Below are positions 11,095-25,145 of a stretch of DNA of 64,000 nucleotides, one piece after another. The first letter of the stretch is position 1. Each line of letters begins with the position of its first letter. Source of the stretch: Rhabditoides inermis. Lineage: Eukaryota; Nematoda; Chromadorea; Rhabditida; Rhabditidae. The DNA lies in the NCBI GenBank assembly GCA_963966185.1, contig CAWZYM010000242.1, positions 1,208,001 through 1,272,000 of the forward strand, read 5' to 3'. The notes under the pieces are model-generated. The model made no database searches. It saw only the letters and a list, made by a program, of their open reading frames with translations, and was not told where the DNA came from. A program made the position numbers and the translations under genes.

Positions 11095-11613
11095 CGTTCC
11101 CTTGCAGCCGGATGGACGGATGTGGACGGATACGTGTTCCCCTGCCTGTCTTCCCACTGCGCCAAACCCGCTGCACAGGTGCGTAAAAAGTGTACAGTAC
11201 AAAGCAGAATGAAGTACATAGTAAAAGTAAAGTAAGTAAGAACAAACGACGCTCTATTCTCACTCACGCAGAAAAGTTACTTGAAACAACACATCAGTAA
11301 AATTATTGCGTAATGTCATCGGAAATAAAACAGTGATCAAAGTACAAGCATGGGTTTCATGAAAGTGGCTGGTCCGATTCTCAGACACGGAAATAGTGTG
11401 CATATCTTGACGTTTATAGGTGGAAGCTACAGTGAACAAGCTCAAGGCCGATGGTGCCAAGATCGGAACTCTCTGGCTCGACATCGAGACGTGAGTGCTT
11501 CTGAAGTTCGCAGATGATGACCCTGTATTTCCAGTCTGGCCTGGTCTTCTAACAAGGCACACAACCAGGCGGTCGTCAAGGAAATGGGAGAACAGCTCAA
11601 TGTGGGTGGAGAA

Positions 11614-11661
<48 letters not shown>

Positions 11662-11815
11662 GAGAAAGAGAGTGTGTTCTTTTGCAGAAGATGGGTGTGC
11701 ATTGGGGTATCTACACCAACAACTACATGTGGGGCTCGATCGTCGGAGAGAGCTGGTCCGAGTTCGCGTCCAAGCCCCTCTGGTGGGCCAACTACAACGG
11801 GGAACAGGTCAGTCT

Positions 11816-11867
<52 letters not shown>

Positions 11868-12033
11868 CTTTACCTCATTTACTCTTTCCCACCCATTTAC
11901 TCTCACTATCATCTGTTTCCAGAACTACTCCCACTTCGTCCCGTTCGGAGGCTGGAAGAAGCCTCATATTCACCAGTACAAGGGAACCACTCGCGGTCCG
12001 TGCGGAGTCTCCATGGACCTCAACTGGTTCTAG
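10548..12033 (+). CDS. GH25 lysozyme, nematode LYS / protist type (212 aa)
   Basis: Seven exons: 10548-10619, 10728-10854, 11108-11178, 11420-11490, 11535-11601, 11688-11807 and 11923-12033 (TAG); all phases join. A signal peptide ([20 protein letters not shown]) precedes a GH25 fold: [31 protein letters not shown], then the catalytic D-x-E strand [42 protein letters not shown] and the end GVSMDLNWF. Length and order of motifs match the C. elegans lys genes. It is predicted to be secreted into the gut lumen and to cleave bacterial peptidoglycan, in feeding or defence. Introns 2, 5 and 6 are packed with GGGA, GA and CT repeats respectively. Confidence 0.93.
10861..11095. repeat. (GGGA)n minisatellite with flanking (GA)n, lysozyme intron 2
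   Basis: About 40 tandem GGGA units on the sense strand at 10885-11050, flanked by GA dinucleotides. Runs of three G every four bases give a strong G-quadruplex pattern. Confidence 0.95.
11617..11658. repeat. (GA)n tract, lysozyme intron 5
   Basis: Pure GA run about 15 nt after the donor GTGGGT. Confidence 0.9.
11819..11872. repeat. (CT)n tract, lysozyme intron 6
   Basis: CT run starting about 10 nt after the donor GTCAGT and well separated from the acceptor. Confidence 0.9.
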
Positions 12034-13896
12034 ACCGGATCCTTCTTTGATTTCTATAATCAATTTCGCAATCAATTTGGCCATTGTACAGATAAATCAT
12101 GAACGCTTTGTGTTTCTGAACGCTCTACTGGCAATCGCAATGCCACATTGCATCGTTTCTTATCAGGTCCATTTTGAATTAATCTGTTTTATCAATGTGT
12201 TCTCTAATTTAGGAAGCGGTTACCTATCGTAAAAAGATTTTCCCCCCAAAACCACAACCAATTGACTAGGGCCGTGAACTGCAACTGCCCTAAAGTGCGA
12301 TTGATGACTAATATATCAGCTGTATCCATGCAGGCTGTACATCCTGTATGTGTTATTAGTTAATCGATAATTCACATTTGACAGCTGAATAGTCGACGAC
12401 ACTGTGAAATGTGCAAGTGTGATTCTTTCTCCTTCCACAGGGTGGATATGGATTGAACCAGCATTGGAGAGAAAAGAGATCAAGCGGGGGACTTCCCCGA
12501 AACTTCGGTAAATCATTAAATATCAGTTTTTTCCTAATTGGACCCACATCATAAATGAATGGATGTGTATAAATGCGAGTTTTAGAGTGGTTTCATTGAG
12601 ATGCTGAGCAGAATATACTCTTCTTTTGAGCCGTCAATTTGAATTTTTCTCTGATAAGTATTTATTACTAATTTATTAGGAAAATTTACAACTCTGTGAC
12701 AGGGTCTGTCACGAATTCGTAAATTGAAATTACTAATAAATTCTATGAATTCATAAATTTTTATTACTATAAAATTACCGAGTTATGGCAACAGATTCCG
12801 TTATATCACAGAACTATGCGGACATTAAATTTTCCTGCCTGATCCCGTTCTTTCGATCACTAAGCGTTTATTTCCGTTTCTTTTCCGTAATACATTCACT
12901 AATCTCTATTAAAGCACAATTTGCAAAACAAACAACCACAAAGAATGAATGAACATGTTTATTTATGTACACAACAATAGGGGTCTTGGATCAGGGGATG
13001 TTGCATGTTGCTTGTTCTTGAAATCGACGTCTTCTTCTGATTAGAGCCAGTCGTCTTGACTTGAGAATCTTGAGATGGCGCGAAGCACATGACGTTTCGA
13101 AGCGGACCCACTGCAAAGATGAATCATTAATCATCATCATCATCATGGACGAACAATATGATGCAAACATATGTGAACATGACAGGCACTACATACAAAT
13201 TAGTACATATATATAAACTGATACTATTCAAACAACCCACTTTATTCATCATCCGAATCTGAAGTAAAAACCGAGTTGAATGCGACATTTACAGCTGAAA
13301 TGCATGTACTTTGATCAACAGTATCAACAACAAAAGTTAACTTTGAGAAAAACACATTCACATACAAACAAAAAAAAACATGTGAAAAAGAAGAAACAGG
13401 AAACTTTTCGAAACGATGTAGGGAACGACAGTACCCTCTGGATTTCTGCGCGGGACCAAAACAATATTTTGAATTTATTACTAATAAATTAGTCATAAAT
13501 TACTAATAATCTTTGTATTTCTCGTAAAATCTATCACTAATTTATTACTTTCATAAATTAGTCGTACTTTTTTATTAATACTAAATTTTATCAGTAATAA
13601 ATCATTTATTATTAATAAATTACTAATATATCAGTAATATTCTTTTATTACTAATTTATTACTAATAAATTAGTAGTCGTGTATACCCTAGTTAATGAAT
13701 GATTCGCGCGCAACGTTATTATGCACGGGTGACCGCTAATATCACGACAGTTTCCGTTGTTTTGCGCGCGCGATCGATCGACATCCTCTAAATTAGAGAG
13801 GCGCCCTCTCTTTTGGCTTATGATATATTTTTCATATCTTGTGTTCTATGTTTCATACAATTTCCTATGATTTCATACAATTTCCGTTCTGCAGGT
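12034..13896. other. AT-rich intergenic region with palindromic TTACTAATAAATTAGT repeats
   Basis: No plus-strand gene was found. Repeats of TTATTACTAATTTATTA in both orientations occur at about 12655-12780 and 13465-13680. A possible minus-strand last exon lies at about 12990-13110: after a TTTGCAG acceptor it reads WVRFETSCASRHLKILKS and is followed by AATAAA. I could not connect it to other exons. Confidence 0.5.
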
Positions 13897-16161
13897 ATGC
13901 CCGCGTTCGCCTCCAATTGGGACGTGACCAGCGTCGAGCAAAAGGTTGGGTTTCAATCGAATTGCCGTTATGTTATGACGATGACGTTTTCATCACTCGG
14001 TTGTGTGTTGTAGGACGGCGTTGCATCTGACGAGTACTGGGCGCTGTCGTCTGGTCGTCGTCCGTTCGAGGAGGAAGAGCCTTCTCCCACCTTGTCGGCC
14101 CGATGGAGCAGACAGAGGCTCATCAAGCGACTAGTGCGTGAATTCTGTCTTATTGTTTCCATTCTTTCATTCTCTTTACAGGAGGAATTCGAGCAGAATG
14201 AACTCAAGACGTTTGTCGCTCAGAAGCTGTTCAAGGTGCGCGGCGAGTGCGTTTCGATTTGCGAACACTGAAACTGAGTTCTGAGTGAAACCCTATGAGT
14301 AGTCGCAAAGATCAAACAGCATTGATATGTTCTATGGGATTTTTGTTGAGCTGGACTCTGTGGCGTGCGACGAGCAGACGCGCCTGGTGCTGATCGAGAA
14401 GGCCCTGATGAACACTGCCCTGATGGGAGACGAGGAGGAGGAGGCGGCAGAGATGCAGAGGAAGTACGGGTGGGTAGGTTGACGTGGTGTTTATTTTTGA
14501 TTTATATGTTTTTCGTTTGCTGTTTTTTAATCACATGTCACATCACGGTCTCCATTGCAGGTTCGAGTTGGCGGAGTGGCTGACGGACCGTCTGTCTCCG
14601 GCCCTGTCCGATACGCGCATCGTGCACAAGGTCGCCGACGAGTTCACTCGACTCAGACTCGTCAGTTTGCTATTCATTTCTGATACTGATTCTAGATACG
14701 TTCATCATTCGCATTCAGTTTACATGTGCCAAATTGCTGTAAATGTCTAGAATGGCTTGACCCCTCCTGTATTCAGCTGGACCCTCTGTTCGACTGGCCC
14801 CGTCAGCCGGTGGGCGCGTCTTCCGCCGTCCTCACCCGCATCAACAAACTCGCCAACGAGATCGCCTCAAAGGTGCTTGATTGAACGTTTACGAATAATT
14901 TTTCTACGCTGTACGTTGTTCAGTATTTGTGGTATAATCACGCTGTATCTTCTATACATGTGTTGTGTTTACAGGTACACTGGTCTGCGCTTATTCACCC
15001 GGGAGCCATCAGCTGCCATCTCATGGTCGGTCATTTTTTGATATTTATATATTTTTTTTTCTCGTTTCCTGTATCTAAAGTCGGCTACAAAATTCCGGGA
15101 ATGATGTGCATGTTAACCACACCAAAATATCAAGAGAGCACTAAACACATTCCGTCTGAAGCACGAAAATGTTTGTTACGAGAGTATATTTTGCTGACGC
15201 ACTTGTGGTGTGCGCGGCTGTGGCGAAACAGCTGATCGGCTGTCTGTTCGGTTTTGGCTATTTTCATTGTGTTTTGTTACGTTTTTGTTGTTATCTAGTG
15301 TTTCAATTATTGTATAACAGTTGTAGACGCCACTTATTATGCGTTTCATTGTGTCTTTCAGTCGACCTCTTATGAATGTGTTCATTGTGAAGGTTATGTT
15401 TGGCGATATCACGTGTTTGGCGATATCTCGTATGTGTTGTATTCTATGACTATCATATAACTTGCTTGTTTCAGTGCATGCACATCATTGGGTTCGGGGC
15501 AGCGCCCATGCCGCCGTCGAGGCCCTGCCGCGGTAGCAGCACCACTACACCACCGTCATTTATTTCAAGTCAGTTCACCACAAACACATGTTTTGAGTTT
15601 TGTTTTAATGATTGTTGTGTTGCAGTTGGTGTGCGTATCGCGCGTGATTCGAGGCCCGCTGCAGCGGTCGCGTGAGCAACACCGGCGTCATCACCCGCGA
15701 GTGTCAATTCAAGGTATGCAATTACTTTTATTAATAATATACGTCTGCAGTCGTGTATTCGTTGCGACGTCCTTTTTATTGCATATTGATTGAGTGTTAT
15801 GTTGCAGTTGTTGCGCGAGTCACGATGAGCGCGTTGCCGCGGTCGCGTGAGCAGCACCGGCTCCGTACACGTTGCCAAAGTCGCACGCTCATGTGTCAAG
15901 GTGTGCGATTGTTTCTTATGTTGGTCACATGTTGATACGAATCACGGCTACGCAGTTTGATCAATACAAATTGTACATGCATTCATTTCCACTTTTGTCA
16001 AATTACTGTACTTGTGTGAAACCTATATGTTACAGGTATCTCTCTATGAGCCACCAGCCACCCCAGAGGGCATAACACCTCCACCCAAGAAGCATACGGC
16101 TGATCATCATCATCATCATCATCATCATCAAATGAAAACAATCATTTATTTGTTATTGTGA
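13897..16161 (+). CDS. Unrecognised acidic protein with His9 tail (about 237 aa in the simplest model)
   Basis: Exons 13897-13944, 14014-14133, 14182-14235, 14351-14469, 14561-14660, 14777-14872 and 14975-15025 join in phase; the last exon 16036-16161 is also in phase with 15025. The start follows TTCTGCAG|GTATG, a possible trans-splice acceptor. Landmarks are MPAFASNWDVTSVEQK, SSGRRPFEEEEPSPTLSARW, KALMNTALMGDEEEEAAEMQ, FELAEWLTDRLSPALSDTRI and LDPLFDWPRQPVGASS. The last exon reads VSLYEPPATPEGITPPPKKH and continues into nine His coded by a (CAT)n run. No signal peptide or membrane segment is seen and I do not recognise the family. Between exons 7 and 8 are three repeated exon-like cassettes that do not keep frame. 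Exon 7 would also join in phase to the phosphatase exon at 16657, so this could be the N-terminal part of that gene. Confidence 0.6.
15475..15900 (+). repeat. Three diverged exon-like cassettes (15475-15568, 15628-15715, 15808-15900)
   Basis: Each unit starts after a TTGCAG/TTTCAG-type acceptor, holds a GC-rich core around CCGCGGTCGCGTGAGCAGCA or a shortened form of it, and ends at a CAA|G-GT donor-like site. Lengths are about 94, 88 and 93 nt, none of which keeps the downstream frame if all are included. They may be alternative cassette exons, or a duplicated non-coding segment. Confidence 0.5.
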
Positions 16162-16656
16162 TTTACATATTGATTGATGTTTGTCGTTGTTGTTGCGTGT
16201 ACGTACTCTTCCCAGATGTTTGTAGATAAAACGTGTGTTGAAAAGTTGTGTTAACCGTGTTAATGTTCTTGTGATTGTTTTGCAATTTGATGAATATTTC
16301 AGCAGTGTAAAATAAGTTTCAACCCACTCTCTTTGTTGCGTTCTTTTGGCACGGCGATAATTTCAGCTATTTTTTCTGCGCTTCTCGCAACTGCCTCTAT
16401 GGCGCAGCTGGTTAGCTGGCGGCCTATAGCGCTCACGGTCACGGGTTCGATTCCGCCTTGATGTTTTTGTGGGTGCAAAAATGATCGATTGGCATGAGTC
16501 CAACTGACGGGTCCAGCTACCGTAATTCTTGTGCACCGCCCATTCCTGGCCAATTGGAGAGGACTTTAATTGTCCGGCTTGACTTTTATTGTATTGTAGA
16601 CTTGTGAAACATAATGTCTCGATAACATCATTGCCAACTGTCAACAATGTGTTCAG
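16162..16656. other. Spacer holding a SINE candidate
   Basis: Between the His-tail exon and the first phosphatase exon. Apart from the tRNA-like element nothing was recognised. Confidence 0.5.
16395..16590 (+). mobile_element. tRNA-derived SINE candidate
   Basis: An A-box-like TGGCGCAGCTGGTTAGC at about 16400 and a B-box-like GGGTTCGATTCC at about 16442 are spaced as in tRNA genes. The T stem and acceptor stem do not pair (GGG against CCG then CC), so this is not a working tRNA. It is followed by about 120 bp of unrelated sequence and a T-rich end, as in SINEs. Boundaries and target-site duplication could not be fixed. Confidence 0.45.
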
Positions 16657-19186
16657 GAGCTGGTGTCCGACTTCTCCCGTCTCGACCAGTTGATGTCCCG
16701 ATCGGAGCTGACCCGCGCCGAGTCTGCCCACTCGGCCTTCGCCGCCAACCACATTCACAAGGCCCGGAGCAAGTGTCAGTACTTCATGATTTTTTTTCTC
16801 GCAAAAATGGTTTTGTTTTGACTTGTTTGTTGTTACAGACATCACTTGTCTGGACGCGACGCGTGTTGTGTTGCGTGATTTGGGGCAGTCAGTGAGAGTG
16901 GAGGAGGATGATCTTCCCGAGTGGAGTGCGCGTGCGATGGCCGGAGGAGACGCCGGCGACAGCGAACTCGCCATAGAGATGGAGGACAGCCTGTTAGTCA
17001 GATTTTCTTGTTTCTTCCAATCCATACTTCGCCATTTTAACTTCTGTTCTGGAAGATTCGATTGGCACTCATCGTGTTACTGTTTTTGGCTATTGTTTTT
17101 ATGGGTTTTCCGGAAATGCGGTTTGTTGCAACACGTTTCTTCTTTTTCACTTGTGATTGTGATGAAAGTGGATCGGATGAGAATTGGAAATCGAATCTCA
17201 GTTCGGTTGTGTGTACAAGTGTAACCTTTTGACATTGACTAGTATCTTTAGGTTTATGATCATCTGAGACAACGAGACAAGTGACATGGCGTTGAATCTG
17301 TGTGATGATGAAGAATATTTTGTCGCGAAATGTGGCCTCTTCTGTCATATCCCTTGATGTGATCACTTTTTCTATTCCTGATATCTCATCACGCACTTCC
17401 GAGTGGGAAAGCGGAGAGATGTCAGCAACTGATATAAAAGCCTGCACAAGGGATAATGCGAGCAATCTCTGATTCGCAAATCAAACATGCACTTTTCGTA
17501 CGTTGTGTTGTTGCTGACCACGCTTTTCGCCGTGGTTATGAGCAGAAGTGGTGAGTAGTGAGTGTTTGATAGGTTGACTGATTTGATCGCTGTTCAGTTC
17601 GCACTGTTCGCAGTGCGAATGCGTATGGTGATGAACTCTTGACGCCGACTTCCAAGTCGAGTTCCTCTTCCTCCTCATCTTCTCAGGAAGAGAAGGACGG
17701 AAAGCTTGTCTCCGCATCTTCTGAATCGGACGAGGTTTGTATGTCATTCATACACTCATAGCCGTATTGTGCAGATGGTGGCTGTGGAGGAGTCCGGCTA
17801 TCGTCGCTTGAGGAGGGCTGCAAACCCGAATGGCTATGGAGACGAGCCAGTGCTGCCGTCGGAGTTTGCAGAAAACGGGGAGGAAGTGAACGAGGCTGGG
17901 GAGGAAGAGGAGGGGATAATGGTTGGACAGGAGGTGTACCCCGCAGAAGACGGCGTCGTCGCCAGTGGCTATTGAGAACAGATCGACTGATTGTAATAAT
18001 GTGAAATGTAAATAAATGCTTCGATTCACTGTTCAATGTGTTTGTTAGTATGTGTGACATATTTAAGCTCACAGTTGTTATTGAAAACAAATATTGTGTA
18101 ATGGTAATGGAAATGCAATTTCAATTCATACGTAATGCGATCGTACAAATTATTTTTTATCGACTGTGTGTTGAGGTACCCGTCGCTGCAGCTGCGTGAG
18201 GTGTTCGATCCGTCGGTGCTCGCAGAGATGGACAAGCACCAGAGACAGACACACAACCACAAATAGTAAGTGGGGGAGGCAGCGATCCTATCCTCAGTGA
18301 TCATGACCTAACACATCATTGGAAAATCCACGTATCCACTGAAAAGCGAAAAGTGGGTTTTCCAGTAACGTGTTAGAACAGGATCAGTGACAGTGCAGTG
18401 TGCTGGAACGAATGGAACTCGCTTGCAGCGGCACAGACGACTTCATCCACGCGTCGTGGGTGCGGGGTGGTCCGCTGCTGAACAGATTCATCCTCGCCCA
18501 GGCGCCCCTCCCCAACACGATCCAACACTTCTGGCACATGATCTACCAGGTATGGATGTATCTTGAGGGTTTTTAATTCAAAAATAAATATAAGCAAATA
18601 TCACTGGTGATGTGGATGTAGTGGAGACTGGTATAATGTTTCAGGAGCGTGTTGGCCACATCTTCATGTTGTGTGCGGCTGTGGAGACTCCGTCGCTGGG
18701 TCGACTTGATGGAGAGATGCCCGATCACTGCCCCTACTACTGGCCCAGGTCAGGCAAACTATACTTGTTCCAGTCTCCAGGGAAAGCAATGATATTTATC
18801 TATGTTTATCAAGGTCTCCATTAAATCTCTTGAAAATCGTATGCAACATGGATTTGTCGTGACACGTATATTTCACATGATTCCTGTTTATGTTTCATGT
18901 TGCAGGGAGGAGGGCGGGCGCGTGCGGTTTGGAGAGTGGACGATCCGTAATATGAAGGTGGACGGGACGAGCGACCCCCTCTTCACAGTCACACACCTAG
19001 ACGTGTGCAGGGACGGATGCCAGCAGGTGGTCAGGTGAGCGCCTACCTCTTCTCTCTCTCTCTATCTCTCTTTCTCTCTATCATGATGGTTTCAGTGTGG
19101 AGCACTGGCAGTGGGACTGGACCAACTTTAGCGACACGCACTGGCCCATCCGCCTGCTCAGGAGGTGCTCGATTCATTTATCAGGG

Positions 19187-19219
<33 letters not shown>

Positions 19220-20004
19220 GTCAGGTCGCGTCTGTCTGCTCGTCCGACCGTGGTGCAGTGTCTGGATGGGTGTGGCAAGAGTGGCACGCTGGTGGCTATC
19301 GAGACTGCTCTCATGAGTCTCCTGAGGGGTGAGTGGCGAGGGAGGGAGGGACTGATTGATTGTGTTTGAGGTGCCCCGATCGCCGACGATGTCATGTCGC
19401 TGTCTGCTCTGTTTGTCCGAATGCAGCGCAAGCACGCCATTGCCACACCTGTTCAGGTGAGTATGCGTAATTAGACATTATACAACTATTGTTAAAAAAA
19501 AATACTTCGTTTTCTAATGATCTAATGTTCATAGTTTTATATCAACTTTCATACCAATAACAAAGTATACTCCATACATACGAAAGAACATGGGTTCTGA
19601 TTCTGAAAAGAGTGCAGGTTTGAACAGATATTTTGTTAGAACCAAACGAAATGATGGAACTTCTTGGTGTATCGAAAAACATATTCATTCAATCGGTTAG
19701 TGTTATTGTTGAGAAATGAGATGTGTTTTGGTTATCTAGTCTGGTAGCCAGCTCCATAGCTAACTAAACAATTGTAATGTGTATAAAAATTATGATCCTG
19801 TATAAAACTTTTGATTTGATTTGGGCCACGCGTGGTGCTTTGCAGTACCTGTTCTGTGTGCGTGTGGTGGTGCACTGGCTGTCTCCCTTCGTGTCTTCTT
19901 GGTGGACTCGCGTCCGCCTCGGCCTCTCCTCCATCCCCACTGGATTCATACACAAGTATGAACAGATTGTCCGCGAGCAGGCCAAGATCCGACCCAGGTT
20001 CTAG
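16657..20004 (+). CDS. Protein tyrosine phosphatase-like, degenerate catalytic loop
   Basis: Exons 16657-16774, 16839-16887, 18429-18549, 18645-18748, 18906-19034, 19096-19164, 19225-19328, 19371-19456 and 19846-20004 (TAG) join in phase (312 aa); the N-terminus is upstream and unresolved. The PTP fold is clear: YITCLDATRVVLRD, TDDFIHASWV, FILAQAPLPNTIQHFWHMIY, HWQWDWTNFSDTHWPIRLL, VVQCLDGCGKSGTLVAIE and ALFVRMQRKHA. In active PTPs the signature is HCx5R; here it reads Q-C-LDGCG-K, so the His and the phosphate-binding Arg are both replaced. The WPD loop is also altered. It is likely a pseudophosphatase, as in several nematode PTP expansions. Polyadenylation signal AATAAA at 20230. Its second intron holds a nested gene and an optional stop-containing exon. 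Confidence 0.82.
17433..17439 (+). promoter_or_regulatory. TATA box of nested secreted-protein gene
   Basis: TATAAAA about 50 nt upstream of the ATG at 17487, which shows that the nested gene has its own promoter inside the phosphatase intron. Confidence 0.7.
17487..17975 (+). CDS. Secreted acidic Ser-rich protein with two YGDE motifs, nested in PTP intron (133 aa)
   Basis: Exons 17487-17550, 17598-17734 and 17775-17975 (TGA) join in phase; AATAAA follows at 18011. A signal peptide (MHFSYVVLLLTTLFAVVMSR) is followed by VRTVR-SANAYGDELL, a poly-Ser stretch, RRLRR-AANPNGYGDEPVLP and an acidic tail rich in Glu ending in VVASGY. Both YGDE segments directly follow basic residues (VR, RR), as in peptide precursors cleaved by proprotein convertases. 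The same NGYGDEP occurs in the unrelated Pro-rich protein at 56509-57281. A peptide-precursor role is an inference; the protein may instead be a structural or gland secretion. Same strand as the host gene. Confidence 0.75.
18176..18266 (+). other. Optional exon with stop in the phosphatase intron
   Basis: After a TGTTGAG acceptor this reads YPSLQLREVFDPSVLAEMDK then HQRQTHNHK and TAG. Its phase fits the donor at 16887 exactly (CA|G). Splicing to it instead of to 18429 would end the protein before the phosphatase core. It is either an alternative 3' end or a poison exon. Confidence 0.4.
18295..18393. repeat. Imperfect inverted repeat (hairpin) in phosphatase intron
   Basis: The left arm reads TCAGTGATCATGACCTAACA and on to TGGAAAATCCAC; the right arm is GTGGGTTTTCCA through GATCAGTGA. 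About 38 bp of arm with roughly nine mismatches and a short loop. Probably a fold-back remnant. Confidence 0.55.
19185..19219. repeat. (GATT)n run filling a 60-nt phosphatase intron
   Basis: Eight or so GATT units immediately before the acceptor GATGTCAG, leaving no ordinary polypyrimidine tract. Confidence 0.85.
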
Positions 20005-20916
20005 GAGGGGTGACCACTTGATTGTTGGTTGCAGGTTAAAGGGTCGAAACACTATTCCGTTTTGTCGTAGCTATTATGTTCTACTATCTGATCTTCGATT
20101 TACTTTGAAAAATCCTCAATGTTTGTAAACGGTGCTTCGAATTGATTGAGATTGCTATACGAGTTTTACAGAGCTTTTATGTTGTGAATTGATTTTAAGT
20201 TGCATGTTGTGATTTGTATAAGTGTTTGTAATAAACAGTTTTAACTTCAATGCACTTCAGTTGTATCAGAATATGTTTGCTATTTGCGGTTTGAATAGGA
20301 ATATGGGAATATCTGTGCGCATGTTTGCAGCGGTGATGAACATCTTTAAAGATATCATTTGGGAAAAGAAGTGAAAGGCAGTTCACCTTGACTGGAACGC
20401 GTTATCAGATATCAGATTAGATAGGATGTGAAAACGAGCCGGGAATTTATAGCGAGATTGGATGTTACAAGGTTGCATAAACGGAATAGAGTTTTATGAT
20501 AGTAGAAGACGGTGTTCATGGCTTTTATAATACACAGTAGTCTCTCGGATATTTTGGGAACAAGAGATGTGGCATGTGCGACTGATTAGCAGGTTTTCAA
20601 AGGTTTAGCGTCTGAACAGATTGACGAAACGTTTTACGAAAGCGACCTGTACAGAGAAAGGTTGTTCTTTCGCAGGGAATAGTGGTGATTGGTGATGTAA
20701 ATAAATATAAACCATATGAAACCTGAAACAGTTTTTTTGAACATGTGTTATGTGTTTTGGGCACGAAAGCGGAAGTGAAGTGTCAATCCGAACTTGGCAG
20801 CATGTGATTGTGGTTTTTCACCGTACTTCCGTTATCACTAGTCTAGGTATGAGATCATAGAATCAAATCGTGAGTAAGAGAGCGAGAGAGAGAACAAATT
20901 AAAGAACGCAAGAGAC

Positions 20917-20953
<37 letters not shown>

Positions 20954-21111
20954 CCGCGGCGCGCGCGCTTATGGCACTACCCTTTTTGGAGACTATATAA
21001 CCGGCTGTGGCATTCAGTTTCGTTGCGCAGCCGCTGATATTTTTCTTTCCGCCGCCGCTTGTCACAGTTTCGTGTCGGGCTTATCGCAGCTTTGAATTAC
21101 AGATCGATGCG
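20005..21111. other. Intergenic region with upstream (GA)n and TATA box of next gene
   Basis: No exon found. It contains the poly(A) site of the phosphatase, a GA-rich stretch at about 20878-20949 and a TATATAA box at 20994-21000. Confidence 0.55.
20994..21000 (+). promoter_or_regulatory. TATA box of 20-exon secreted-protein gene
   Basis: GACTATATAACCGG lies 112 nt upstream of the ATG at 21112, just downstream of a (GA)n tract and a GC-rich CGCGCGCGC stretch. Confidence 0.6.

Positions 21112-25145
<4,034 letters not shown>

Noticed and set aside
10638..11267. [16 protein letters not shown] frames
   Set aside because: Reverse-strand reading of the (GGGA)n array in the lysozyme intron.
16399..16470. 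Functional tRNA gene
   Set aside because: Internal promoter boxes are good but the T and acceptor stems do not pair, so it is better explained as a SINE head.
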